NCBI GenBank assembly: GCA_029945725.1
Contig: JAQSDB010000002.1
Location: forward strand, 124,001 to 188,000
Length of the DNA stretch: 64,000 nucleotides
Direction of reading: 5' to 3'
DNA from: a bacterium
Lineage (GTDB): Bacteria > Pseudomonadota > Gammaproteobacteria > Pseudomonadales > Moraxellaceae
The position numbers were made by a program, and so were the translations under genes. Every line of letters starts with the position of its first letter. The stretch's first letter is position 1. Shown here in pieces: positions 1 through 8,077 of the stretch. The notes under the pieces are model-generated. The model ran no database searches. It worked only from the letters and a program-made list of their open reading frames with translations, and was not told where the DNA came from.

Positions 1-3000
1 CTGGCGGGTTTGAAGCAGCATGATCCGGAAGCTGCCGCCAAGGCCCTGCGTTTTGTCCTGCGCCAGCCGGCGCTGGCGCTGCAGGAAAGCCGTGTGGCAC
101 TGGCCCTGAAAGGCTATCCCGCCGTGCAGCTTTTCGGCATTGATCTCATCAACCGCAATGATGGCGACCGTCATCAGCTGTCGGGACGCCTGCGCGTGCC
201 GGCATCGGCCGTTGCACTGGGGTTGCAGATTGATTTGCAGGGTGACCCTCTGGACTGGCAGCGTTCGCTGCTCACTGTCTGGCTGCATTTGCCGGTCATG
301 ACGCTTGACCCGTGGCTGCCGGCCGTGGATGCCGCCGGTTTGCGCCTGGCGCGTCTGGATGGTGGCGGTGATTACTGGCTGCACTTCCGCCAGGGCCACC
401 TCGCTGCGGTGCAGGCACAGCTGGACTGGCGTGACATGGTGCTGGAGGGGCCGCATGCGCGGCACCATGTGCAGGGCATGCGCGGGCAGCTGTCATGGTC
501 GCAGCGGGCGGATGGCTGGGAGCTGGATACACGGCAATTGCAGGGGCGGGTGGATGCCCTGCCCTGGCCCTTGCCGGTACTGGCCATACGCACCACGCCC
601 GCGGGCCTGACGGTGGCCGCGGCCAGGGTCAATACCGGCGGCATGGCGGCGGCGCTGTCAGGGGCCTCCTTGCCGGCGGCGGTTTCGGCATGGCTGCGCG
701 AAGCGGCGCCAACGGGGGAGCTGTCAGCCCTGCGCGTGGATTTGCAGAAGGATGGCGAGGGCAGCTGGCAGCCGGCTCTGGTCGAAGCCGAAACCCGGCA
801 CCTGCGCGTGCGTGCGACCACGGCTTTTCCGGGCGTACAGGGTCTGGCGGGCTGGTTGCGCTGGACGCCGCAGGCGGGCTGGCTGGGACTGGACAGCCAC
901 GGCGCCCAGCTTGACCTGCGCCAGTATTTGCGTGAACCGGTGCTGGTCAGCACGCTGCAGGGCCATCTTGGCTGGCAGGCCGATGCCGAAGAGTGGCGGC
1001 TGCAATCGGACCGGCTGCAGCTCGTTAACCCCGATGCGCGAGGCGCGGCCGTGCTGAGTCTGGTCATTCCGCGCGCTGATCCTGCGGCAGCCCGCCTGTC
1101 ACTGCTGGCGGGTATTCAGGAGGCCCGCGCGGCGAGCACCTGGCGCTATGTGCCGTGGACGGCGGCCGGCGACAAAACCCTGGACTGGCTGCGCCGCAGT
1201 ATTCTGGCCGGCACGGTCAGCCGGGGGGATTTTCTCTATGAAGGACCGCTGCATACACGGGCGGATCTGGACCCGCATCGGCTGCTGATGCGCTTTGACC
1301 TCAAGGCTGCCCGTCTCGACTATGAGCAGGACTGGCCGGAGCTGCGTGATCTTGATGCCACCGTGACGCTGGATGGCCACAGTCTTGTGGTCGAGGGGCG
1401 TCACGCCAGTCTGCTGGATGCCAGTCAGGGTCAGGCGCTGACGGCGGCCATTCCTGATCTTGCCCGTCCGGTGCTGGAGGTGCGCGGTGATGTCAGCAGC
1501 AGCGGCCCTGATCTCATGCGCCTGTTCCGCGAAAGCCCGTTGCGTCACCACCTGCCGGGGCTGGACGATGTTCTGGCCCTGGAAGGCCCCTTGAGTGGAA
1601 CGCTGGATCTGGCGATCCCCTTGCACGAGGGGCTGGGTCTGCCCGATATCAATGTCAGTGCCCGCCTCAGGGACAACCGTTTGCGGCTGAAACAGGCTGA
1701 CCTTGTGGCTTCCGCCCTGGAGGGCGAGGTGAGTTACCGCAGCCGCAGCGGGCTTGCATCGGCACTGCTGAAGGCCCGCTTGCTGGAGTCACCGGTGACC
1801 GCCGCGATCAGCAGCACGATGCGCAATGGCGAGCTGGGTGAGGTCAATGTGACGGTGGACGGCAAGGTCGGGATGCCGGCCCTGCGCCGCTGGCAGGGAG
1901 CGGGCCTGCTTGATGTGGCCAGTGGCGCTGCACCCTATCAGGCGCGCGTCACCATTGCTTCCGGCTCTGCTCCCGTGAAGCTGCAACTGACATCGCCATT
2001 GACGGGGGTGCAGATTGCCCTGCCGGCGCCTTTCGGCAAGACCGCGGCCGAAGCCCTGCCCTTGCGTTACCAGGGCAGCCTTGGCTCCGGCGAGCAGATG
2101 GCGCGCCTGCAATACGGCGCGCGCCTCAATGCCGGTCTGGTCTGGCAGGGTGCCCGGCTTGATCGTGCCCTGCTGCGTTTGCAGGGTAGTGCCGTGGCCT
2201 GGCCGCAGCATCCGGGTATCGAGATCGAGGGGGCTCTGGCGCGCCTTGACTGGCGCGAGTGGGCCCCCGTGATCGAGCGTTTGCGCGCGCCTGTGACCGC
2301 CGTTGCAGGGCGCCCGCCGTCAGCCTTGCCGGCATTGACCCGGCTTGACCTGAAGGTGAAGGAGATCGTTGCCGACGGCATGCGTTTGCAGAATGCCGAT
2401 GCCACGCTGGTGCGCCAGGGCGCTGCCTGGAAACTGGACATGAGTTCCGATGAGCTGGCCGGCGGCGTACTGCTGCCGGATGCACCGGGCAGCCAGATTC
2501 GTCTGGGCTTCACCCGCCTGCAGTGGCCGCTCCCCATCGTGTTGTCAACGGAGGGCGGCAAACCCGTTGTACCGGGTCCGCTGGCGGGCCTCGGTAACCG
2601 GCCGTTACTGATCAATGGCGAAGGCCTTCGCCTTGGTGAGTGGCCCGGTCTTGGCGCGCTTTCGGTCAGCGCCCTGGTGCTGCCCAGTCCTTACGGCCTG
2701 CGTGTTGAAGGTCTGGCGGTCAGTAACAATGTGCTGGATTTAAAGGGGCGTCTGGACTGGCAGTGGCGGGGCGGCACCAGTACCCGTCTGCGCGGTAAAG
2801 CGGCTTCTGACAATGTCGCCGGTCTCCTGAGTGCCTTTGGCTATGCTCCCAATCTGGTCAGTCCCAAGGCCAGTGCCGAGTTTGATCTGGCCTGGCCCGG
2901 CGGGCCGGAGGCGCTGGTCGTGACGGGACTTGATGGCCGGCTGGCGCTGACGGTGGAGCAGGGACGGCTGCTCAATATCAGCAATACCGCCACCGCCAGC

Positions 3001-3483
3001 CGTGTGTTCGGCTGGTTTGATGTCGAGAATATCCGGCGCCGCTTCAAGGGGGATTTCTCTGATGTGCTGCGTCGCGGCCTGTCGTTTGACAAGGCCAGCC
3101 TGTCCGGCCCGCTGCAGGCGGGTGTCATGCAGCCAGCGGCCTTGATGGTGGACGGGCCCACCCTCAAGGCCGAGGGTCACGGTCGCCTTGATCTGGGCCG
3201 GCAGCAGATGGATCAGGAGTTTACGGTGCTGGTGCCGATGACCAGCGCCGTGCCGATAGCGGCTGTGGTGATCGCGGGCCCGCTGATCGGGGGTGCCGTG
3301 GCCGCCGCCCAGATGGCTTTCCAGAAGCAGATCGACAAGGTCACGCAGCTGCGTTATCACGTGAGCGGCGACTGGTCCGATCCGAAGGTGGAGCGCACTA
3401 CCGTCAAGGTGCTGGATGTGAAGTCGCCGGCCTCCGGCGCCAGCCCGGTTCCTGCCGCCACTACTAACGGAAGCAAGCCATGA
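1..3483 (+). CDS. yhdP: YhdP family AsmA-like lipid transport protein (5' partial)
   Basis: Very large envelope protein of the YhdP/DUF3971 type with an AsmA-like C-terminal region. The reading frame is open from the first base, so the start and the N-terminal membrane anchor lie upstream; about 1160 residues are visible against about 1270 in E. coli YhdP. The chain is rich in repeated beta-strand stretches such as LDLAxP and GRLDL, as expected for a bridge-like periplasmic protein. The C-terminus holds the conserved segment with FGWFDVENIRRRFKGDF and a small hydrophobic Ala/Gly-rich stretch. Family members move phospholipid between the two membranes (established for E. coli YhdP). The stop overlaps the start of the next gene by four bases, so the two are co-transcribed. 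Confidence 0.93.
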   Translation: MAGLKQHDPEAAAKALRFVLRQPALALQESRVALALKGYPAVQLFGIDLINRNDGDRHQLSGRLRVPASAVALGLQIDLQGDPLDWQRSLLTVWLHLPVMTLDPWLPAVDAAGLRLARLDGGGDYWLHFRQGHLAAVQAQLDWRDMVLEGPHARHHVQGMRGQLSWSQRADGWELDTRQLQGRVDALPWPLPVLAIRTTPAGLTVAAARVNTGGMAAALSGASLPAAVSAWLREAAPTGELSALRVDLQKDGEGSWQPALVEAETRHLRVRATTAFPGVQGLAGWLRWTPQAGWLGLDSHGAQLDLRQYLREPVLVSTLQGHLGWQADAEEWRLQSDRLQLVNPDARGAAVLSLVIPRADPAAARLSLLAGIQEARAASTWRYVPWTAAGDKTLDWLRRSILAGTVSRGDFLYEGPLHTRADLDPHRLLMRFDLKAARLDYEQDWPELRDLDATVTLDGHSLVVEGRHASLLDASQGQALTAAIPDLARPVLEVRGDVSSSGPDLMRLFRESPLRHHLPGLDDVLALEGPLSGTLDLAIPLHEGLGLPDINVSARLRDNRLRLKQADLVASALEGEVSYRSRSGLASALLKARLLESPVTAAISSTMRNGELGEVNVTVDGKVGMPALRRWQGAGLLDVASGAAPYQARVTIASGSAPVKLQLTSPLTGVQIALPAPFGKTAAEALPLRYQGSLGSGEQMARLQYGARLNAGLVWQGARLDRALLRLQGSAVAWPQHPGIEIEGALARLDWREWAPVIERLRAPVTAVAGRPPSALPALTRLDLKVKEIVADGMRLQNADATLVRQGAAWKLDMSSDELAGGVLLPDAPGSQIRLGFTRLQWPLPIVLSTEGGKPVVPGPLAGLGNRPLLINGEGLRLGEWPGLGALSVSALVLPSPYGLRVEGLAVSNNVLDLKGRLDWQWRGGTSTRLRGKAASDNVAGLLSAFGYAPNLVSPKASAEFDLAWPGGPEALVVTGLDGRLALTVEQGRLLNISNTATASRVFGWFDVENIRRRFKGDFSDVLRRGLSFDKASLSGPLQAGVMQPAALMVDGPTLKAEGHGRLDLGRQQMDQEFTVLVPMTSAVPIAAVVIAGPLIGGAVAAAQMAFQKQIDKVTQLRYHVSGDWSDPKVERTTVKVLDVKSPASGASPVPAATTNGSKP

Positions 3484-4304
3484 AGCCCGTCATTGCCGCC
3501 ATCCAGTTGTGCTCGGGCAGTGATCCGGAGCGCAACTGGGCCGAAACGGAGCGGCGCCTGCGCGAGGCGGCCGCTGCCGGAGCGCAACTGGCCGTACTGC
3601 CCGAGAATTTTGTGGTTTTTGATGCGACCCGGTATCACCAGGTTGCCACGCGCCTGCCGGAATGGCTGGCGCGTCTGGGTGCTCTCGCCCGCGCGCTTGA
3701 TCTCTGGATCGTGGCGGGCACCCTGCCGGCAGCGCATCGCCCCGACGGGGTACCGGTGCCGGATGGACGCGTCCGTGCGGCCTGTCATGTCATTGATTCG
3801 GATGGTGAGGTGGTCGCGCGCTACGACAAGATCCATCTCTTTGACGTGGAGGTGAATGATGCCCAGGGCAGCTATCACGAGTCCGCCACGTTTGAGCCGG
3901 GCAGTGATCCGGTGTGTGTGGATACCCCGGTGGGCCGGCTCGGCCTGACGGTGTGTTACGACCTGCGCTTTCCCGAACTTTTCCGCGCCCTGGCGGATCA
4001 GGGCGCGGAGCTGGTCAGTGTTCCGGCGGCCTTTACCCAGGTCACCGGGGCGGCACACTGGCAGGTCCTGCTGCGTGCCCGTGCCATCGAGAACCAGTTT
4101 CATGTCATCGGCGCGGCGCAGGGAGGCGTACACTCGGCGACCCGCATCACCTTTGGCCACAGCCAGATTATTGATCCCTGGGGGCGGGTGCTGGCGGAGC
4201 GCGAGGCGGACGGCCCCGGCGTAATTGTGGCGGAGCGCGATGTCGACGAGCAGGTCAGCTTGCAAAAACGCATGCCGGTAAGGAAGCATCGACGGGTTCA
4301 CTGA
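3480..4304 (+). CDS. Carbon-nitrogen hydrolase, nitrilase superfamily (Nit-type amidase)
   Basis: 274-residue nitrilase-fold hydrolase. The catalytic Glu-Lys-Cys triad is visible: E42 in LPENF, K117 in YDKIHLFD and C159 in TVCYDLRFPE. The family hydrolyses amides; the closest characterised relatives are Nit1/YafV-like omega-amidases and deaminated-glutathione amidases, which act in cytosolic metabolite repair. The exact substrate is not readable here. The start overlaps the yhdP stop (ATGA), and a nitrilase gene directly after yhdP is a common arrangement in gammaproteobacteria. The normal next neighbour, tldD, is not present. Confidence 0.92.
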   Translation: MKPVIAAIQLCSGSDPERNWAETERRLREAAAAGAQLAVLPENFVVFDATRYHQVATRLPEWLARLGALARALDLWIVAGTLPAAHRPDGVPVPDGRVRAACHVIDSDGEVVARYDKIHLFDVEVNDAQGSYHESATFEPGSDPVCVDTPVGRLGLTVCYDLRFPELFRALADQGAELVSVPAAFTQVTGAAHWQVLLRARAIENQFHVIGAAQGGVHSATRITFGHSQIIDPWGRVLAEREADGPGVIVAERDVDEQVSLQKRMPVRKHRRVH

Positions 4305-4329
4305 CAAGTCCGGTGCTTTCGGCTAAAAC
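4301..4329 (+). promoter_or_regulatory. Candidate sigma-70 promoter for the cyclic-nucleotide-binding gene
   Basis: CTGACA (4301-4306), a 17-base spacer, then TAAAAC (4324-4329). The -35 matches 5 of 6 and the -10 4 of 6 consensus bases. It overlaps the stop codon of the nitrilase gene and lies about 90 bases before the next start. A perfect dyad, TGGCGCATCATGCGCCA (4355-4371), follows it and could be an operator or a leader hairpin. No transcript data are available. Confidence 0.4.
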
Positions 4330-4418
4330 ACCAAATCTGGTTTAATCGCCGTCTTGGCGCATCATGCGCCATGACCTGATGAGCGCTTTGATTGAGCGGC
4401 TCTTGTTGAGGAACACCC

Positions 4419-4883
4419 ATGAGTGAACGTCTGGCCGATTATCTCAGCCTGATCCCGATTTTCTCGGCGCTGCAGCCCGAAGAAATGCAGTCCATCGAGA
4501 AGTACATGTTCTTCAACAAGATTGAACCGGGTGAATTCGTCTTCAAGGAAGGTGAGAAGGGCGACTACGTCTGCTTTGTCGCTTCGGGGGCTCTGGATGT
4601 CATCAAGCTGAACCAGCATGCCAAGCCGGTCGTCATCACGACGCTGGCCAAGGGGGGCTCGATCGGTGAAATGGCGCTGATCGACAAGCTCACCCGTTCT
4701 GCCAGTGTGCGTGCCTGCACGCCGACCAGCCTGATCGTGCTGACGCGCAAGGGCTTTGATCTCATCCTCAAGCTGCACCCGGAAATCGGCATCAAGATAC
4801 TCAAGGGGGTGGCTTCCCTGCTCTCCATCAATTTGCGCAAGACCTCGGACAAGCTCGCCGAATTCATGCCGCCCCTCACCTGA
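4419..4883 (+). CDS. Stand-alone cyclic nucleotide-binding domain protein
   Basis: 154 residues made almost entirely of one CRP/CAP-like cyclic nucleotide-binding domain. The phosphate-binding cassette is present: GGSIGEMALIDKLTRSASV, with E84 and R93 in the positions that usually contact the ribose and phosphate. No helix-turn-helix follows; the chain ends in a short amphipathic C-terminal helix, so it is unlikely to bind DNA directly. It probably senses cAMP or cGMP and acts through a partner. It has its own candidate promoter and a good ribosome binding site (GTTGAGGAAC). It sits 102 bases before an HMG-CoA reductase gene in the same direction. Partner and ligand are unknown. Confidence 0.85.
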   Translation: MSERLADYLSLIPIFSALQPEEMQSIEKYMFFNKIEPGEFVFKEGEKGDYVCFVASGALDVIKLNQHAKPVVITTLAKGGSIGEMALIDKLTRSASVRACTPTSLIVLTRKGFDLILKLHPEIGIKILKGVASLLSINLRKTSDKLAEFMPPLT

Positions 4884-4985
4884 GCCCTGCCGGATTGACC
4901 CCGGCGCCTGCGCCCGCAGTTATTTGGACCTTGCCATCTCGCGCCAGCTGCGGCACAACACGGGCTTCCAGAAAAGGAGCCCGCC

Positions 4986-6155
4986 ATGCAAAAACTCCCC
5001 CGCGACAAAGAAAACGATTACACCCGTGAGATGGCTGCTGCGCGTCGCCGCATTGTGAGCACTGAAACCACGGCGGATCTCACGCATACCGGCAGTTTTT
5101 CGATTGATCCCGAAGCCTTGCCCGGCAACATCGAATCCTTTGCTGGTGTGGTGCAGGTGCCCATGGGTTTTGCCGGCCCCTTGCTGGTGGACGGTGAATA
5201 CGCGAAGGGCGAGTTTTACGTGCCCATGGCCACTACCGAAGGCACCCTGCTGGCCAGTTATAACCGCGGCATGCGCCTGACCCGCGAAGCCGGCGGGGTA
5301 CGCACTACGGTGATTGATGATGCCATGCAGCGGGCACCGGTTTTCGTGTTCAGTGATGCGCGCCATGCCCGCGATTTCGGCTTCTGGGTCGAGGCCAGTT
5401 TTGCACAGATAAAAGCCGCTGCCGAGGAAACCACCCGTTCGGGCAAGCTGCGCAACATTGAGCAGTACGCCATGGGCAAGATGCGCTGGCTGCGTTTCTG
5501 TTTCACCACCGGCGATGCTGCCGGCCAGAACATGGTGTCCAAGGCCACCCACCATGCCTGCCAGTGGATGCTGGCGCAAAAGCTGCCCGGGCTTGAGCAT
5601 TTTTCGCTGGCGGCCAATTTTGATACCGATAAAAAACACTCGCATGTGAACAGCCTGCATACCCGCGGCAAGCGCGTTGTCGCAGAAATCACGCTGCCGG
5701 CGGCGCTGATCAGGGATGTCATGCACACGACTGGCGAGGCCCTGTTCAGGCAGCGCCAGCTATCCAATATGGGGGCGCTGATGGCCGGCTCGGTGAATAA
5801 CGGCGCGCATTTTGCCAACGGCATAACCGCCATGTTCATTGCCTGCGGCCAGGACGTGGCGAATGTGGCGGAGTCGTCAGCCGGCTTTGTACACGGTGAA
5901 CTGAAAGACAATGGCGATTATTATTTTTCCGCCACCATTCCGGCGCTGATCGTTGCCACCTATGGCGGCGGCACCGGGCTGCCCACGCAGAAAGAATGCC
6001 TGAATGTGCTGGGGTGTTATGGCCAGGGCAAGGTGCAGAAATTCGCTGAAATTGTTGCGGCAACGGTACTGTGCGGCGAGATATCGCTGGCTTCCGCCAT
6101 CGTCTCGGATCAATGGGTATCCAGCCACGACAAGCTGGGGCGCAATCGTCCCTGA
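4986..6155 (+). CDS. Hydroxymethylglutaryl-CoA reductase, class I type
   Basis: 389-residue HMG-CoA reductase, which normally reduces HMG-CoA to mevalonate with NAD(P)H. All four catalytic residues are visible: E85 (MATTEGTLLAS), K216/K217 (FDTDKK), D290 (IACGQD) and H381 near the C-terminus (SSHDKLGR). The TTEG, FTTGDAAGQNMVSK and YGGGTGLPTQ motifs fit class I (the eukaryote/archaea type) rather than the Pseudomonas mevalonii class II form. The usual DKKPSAIN segment is changed to DKKHSHVN. There is no N-terminal membrane domain, so the enzyme is soluble. A strong ribosome binding site (AAAAGGAG, 7 bases before ATG) fixes the start. No other mevalonate-pathway gene lies in the window, so its role (mevalonate supply or something else) is open. 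Confidence 0.9.
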   Translation: MQKLPRDKENDYTREMAAARRRIVSTETTADLTHTGSFSIDPEALPGNIESFAGVVQVPMGFAGPLLVDGEYAKGEFYVPMATTEGTLLASYNRGMRLTREAGGVRTTVIDDAMQRAPVFVFSDARHARDFGFWVEASFAQIKAAAEETTRSGKLRNIEQYAMGKMRWLRFCFTTGDAAGQNMVSKATHHACQWMLAQKLPGLEHFSLAANFDTDKKHSHVNSLHTRGKRVVAEITLPAALIRDVMHTTGEALFRQRQLSNMGALMAGSVNNGAHFANGITAMFIACGQDVANVAESSAGFVHGELKDNGDYYFSATIPALIVATYGGGTGLPTQKECLNVLGCYGQGKVQKFAEIVAATVLCGEISLASAIVSDQWVSSHDKLGRNRP

Positions 6156-6197
6156 AAATTTTCAGGGGATGACGCAGGAGCGGCTACTTGCCGCTCC
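6150..6197. promoter_or_regulatory. Palindrome over the HMG-CoA reductase stop codon plus hairpin
   Basis: CCCTGAAAATTTTCAGGG at 6150-6167 is a perfect 18-base palindrome with no loop, containing the stop codon of the reductase gene. Ten bases later GGAGCGGC (6177-6184) and GCCGCTCC (6190-6197) form an 8-bp hairpin with a 5-base loop. No T-run follows either one, so they are not standard terminators. They may be an operator for the Sel1 gene, a transcript-stability element, or chance. Confidence 0.35.
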
Positions 6198-6314
6198 GGT
6201 AAAAAATGCGGATTGCCTGGTCACGAAAAACAGCCATAAAAAACCATCTCCCGCTACAATCGGCTTCCGGTTTCACGTCCGCCCCAGCGCCGTTTTCACG
6301 GCAGGATTTTTTTC

Positions 6315-7073
6315 ATGAGTACTGTTCTCCGGTCCGGATCTGCAGCTTTTTCTGCGGCCCTCCATACGCTCGATATTTCCGCCGACAGTGATGAAGCGGC
6401 GGCAGCGCAGCTCACGACTCTGGCTAATGAAGGTAATGCTGCGGCGCAGGCCCTGCTCGGCCGGATGTATATCGATGGTCAGGGTGTGGCACGCGATACC
6501 ACGCAGGCGCTGAACTGGTTTCGTCTTGCGGCGGCGCAGGGCCATGTCATGGCTATCAACGGGGTGGGGGCCTGCCTGGAACACGGCTGGGGGACGCCAC
6601 CTGATTTTCCGGCAGCGGCTACCAACTATCGGCTGGCGGCAGAGGCCGGTCTTGATGAGGGGCAGTATCACTACGCCAGTCTGTTGCGTACCGGCAAGGG
6701 TCTGGCGCGCGATCTGGAACAGGCCTTCACGTTTTACAATGCCGCTGCTGCCCAGGGCCATGCCGCGGCCATGAACATGGTCGGGCGTTTTTATCATGAA
6801 GGCTGGGCGGTGGAGGTGAATGAACTCACCGCCATCGAGTGGTACCGGCGCTCGGCAGAGGGCGGGGATTTTCGCGGACAGATCAGTTATGCGGCAGTGC
6901 TGGCGGAGCAGGGTGATATCGATGCCTCGGCGCTCTGGTTGCGCGAAGCGATGAAGACGGCGCTGCCTTCCGTGCTGGGTGGTTTGGCGGATTCGCTGGC
7001 GGACTCTCCGCATGAGGTTTTTCAGCGTATTTCGCTTGAGATGAAAGCGAGGATTCCGGCCGCGTTTAAATAG
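6315..7073 (+). CDS. Sel1-repeat (SLR/TPR-like) protein
   Basis: 252-residue solenoid protein with about five Sel1-like repeats of 36 residues from about residue 40 to 225. Each has the pattern ALLGRMYIDGQGVxxD...AxxWFRxAAAQGH; the later ones read YHEGWAV...AIEWYRRSAEGGD. No signal peptide or membrane segment is seen, so it is probably cytoplasmic. Sel1 proteins serve as protein-protein scaffolds in signalling or envelope complexes; no specific partner is evident. It lies 159 bases after the HMG-CoA reductase and ends at a bidirectional terminator facing darP, closing the three-gene accessory block. A weak AGGA lies 9 bases before the ATG. Confidence 0.85.
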   Translation: MSTVLRSGSAAFSAALHTLDISADSDEAAAAQLTTLANEGNAAAQALLGRMYIDGQGVARDTTQALNWFRLAAAQGHVMAINGVGACLEHGWGTPPDFPAAATNYRLAAEAGLDEGQYHYASLLRTGKGLARDLEQAFTFYNAAAAQGHAAAMNMVGRFYHEGWAVEVNELTAIEWYRRSAEGGDFRGQISYAAVLAEQGDIDASALWLREAMKTALPSVLGGLADSLADSPHEVFQRISLEMKARIPAAFK

Positions 7074-7085
7074 GCTGTCGCGGCA

Positions 7086-7127
7086 GCCATAAAAAATCCG
7101 CCGGTATTCTGGCGGATTTTTTATGGC
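7086..7127. terminator. Bidirectional terminator between the Sel1 gene and darP
   Basis: A 17-bp perfect stem: 7086-7102 pairs with 7111-7127 around an 8-base loop. The A-run on one side and T-run on the other make it an intrinsic terminator on both strands. It separates two convergent genes. Confidence 0.9.
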
Positions 7128-7132
7128 CGGGA

Positions 7133-7675
7133 TTAATCCTTGAGCGCAGCGACTTCGCGCAGATAGACCATCAGTTTTTGCCGGGCCGGGCGTGGCGCTT
7201 CGGCCCATGTTGCTTCGGGTTTTTCTTCAATCAGCTGTTTTTCCTTCAGGGTCGAGCGCACATGCTGACGCAGGGTGTGACGCTCGGCGGTCGGGTAACG
7301 CCGCGCCACATCATTGATGGCGGAGTCGCCCTGTTCCAGCATTTTTTCCAGCAGCACATCCAGTTGCCGGTTCATGGTTGGATTGGCCAGCGGATTCAGC
7401 ACTTCCAGAATGGCAGCCTCGTCTTCGTCACGCATGATCTTGCCGATGAACTGTTTCTGGCGGCGTATGGCCTCCATGTTTTTCAGTTTCTTGAGGTCAG
7501 TGACGGCGTTGATCAGGTTTTCGCTGACCGGCATTTTTTTCAGGCGCTCGATGCGCAGCTCGGCCAGGCGCTCGCCCAGTGCCTGCAGCCTGTCCATGGC
7601 CTTTTTCTGTTCGGTTTTGCTGAGGCCGTGATCTTCGAAGTCGTCAATTTCGTCGTGGATGTTGTAGCGGGGCAT
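7133..7675 (-). CDS. darP: Ribosome biogenesis factor DarP (YjgA, DUF615)
   Basis: 180 residues, the usual family length, highly charged and helical, with the family hallmarks ISKTEQKK-like (LSKTEQKKAMDRLQALGERLAELR) near the start and AEAPRPARQKLMVYLREV at the end. In E. coli DarP/YjgA associates with late 50S precursors and supports large-subunit maturation. In many gammaproteobacteria it neighbours pmbA/tldE; here that gene is absent and the next gene on this strand is the HPr-like npr, 113 bases away. Confidence 0.93.
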   Translation of the reverse strand: MPRYNIHDEIDDFEDHGLSKTEQKKAMDRLQALGERLAELRIERLKKMPVSENLINAVTDLKKLKNMEAIRRQKQFIGKIMRDEDEAAILEVLNPLANPTMNRQLDVLLEKMLEQGDSAINDVARRYPTAERHTLRQHVRSTLKEKQLIEEKPEATWAEAPRPARQKLMVYLREVAALKD

Positions 7676-7788
7676 GAGGCAGACCTGGCAGTAAGAGCGG
7701 ATTAGCGGTCAGTATAACGGCTTCGCCCCGGGCCGGCTCGTTCTGATCGAGTCATGGTGCGGGCTGTGGCGGGTGAAAGCGGGCGGCG

Positions 7789-8058
7789 TTATTCGGCTTC
7801 GTCGAAACGGTTGTTGAACAGGGCGACCACAGCAGCATGGGCCGCTTCGGCATCGCTGCCATCCACGACAAGGCGCAGGGTGGTGCCTTTGCCCGCGCCC
7901 AGCATGAGCAGTGCCATGATGCTTTTGGCATCAATGACACGGCTGCCGAGGCCGAGCTGTATGCTTGACTGGAATTGCGCAGTGACGCCGACGAGCTTGG
8001 CGGCTGCACGTGCATGCAGGCCCAGCTTGTTGATGATTTCGATCTCCGTTTCGATCAT
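7789..8058 (-). CDS. ptsO: HPr-like phosphocarrier protein NPr (PTS-Ntr)
   Basis: 89-residue HPr-family protein. The phosphorylatable H15 (LGLHARAA) and the S46 site region (DAKSIMALLML) are both in the standard positions. It passes phosphate from EI-Ntr to EIIA-Ntr in the nitrogen-related phosphotransferase system. A start 11 codons further upstream is open but would overlap rapZ; the ATG at 8058 has an AGGA just upstream and gives the normal family length. It follows rapZ by 19 bases, as in the usual rpoN cluster. Its normal phosphate acceptor gene, ptsN, is not found in the cluster. Confidence 0.93.
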   Translation of the reverse strand: MIETEIEIINKLGLHARAAAKLVGVTAQFQSSIQLGLGSRVIDAKSIMALLMLGAGKGTTLRLVVDGSDAEAAHAAVVALFNNRFDEAE

Positions 8059-8077
8059 GTTCCTGGTCTTTCCAGTC

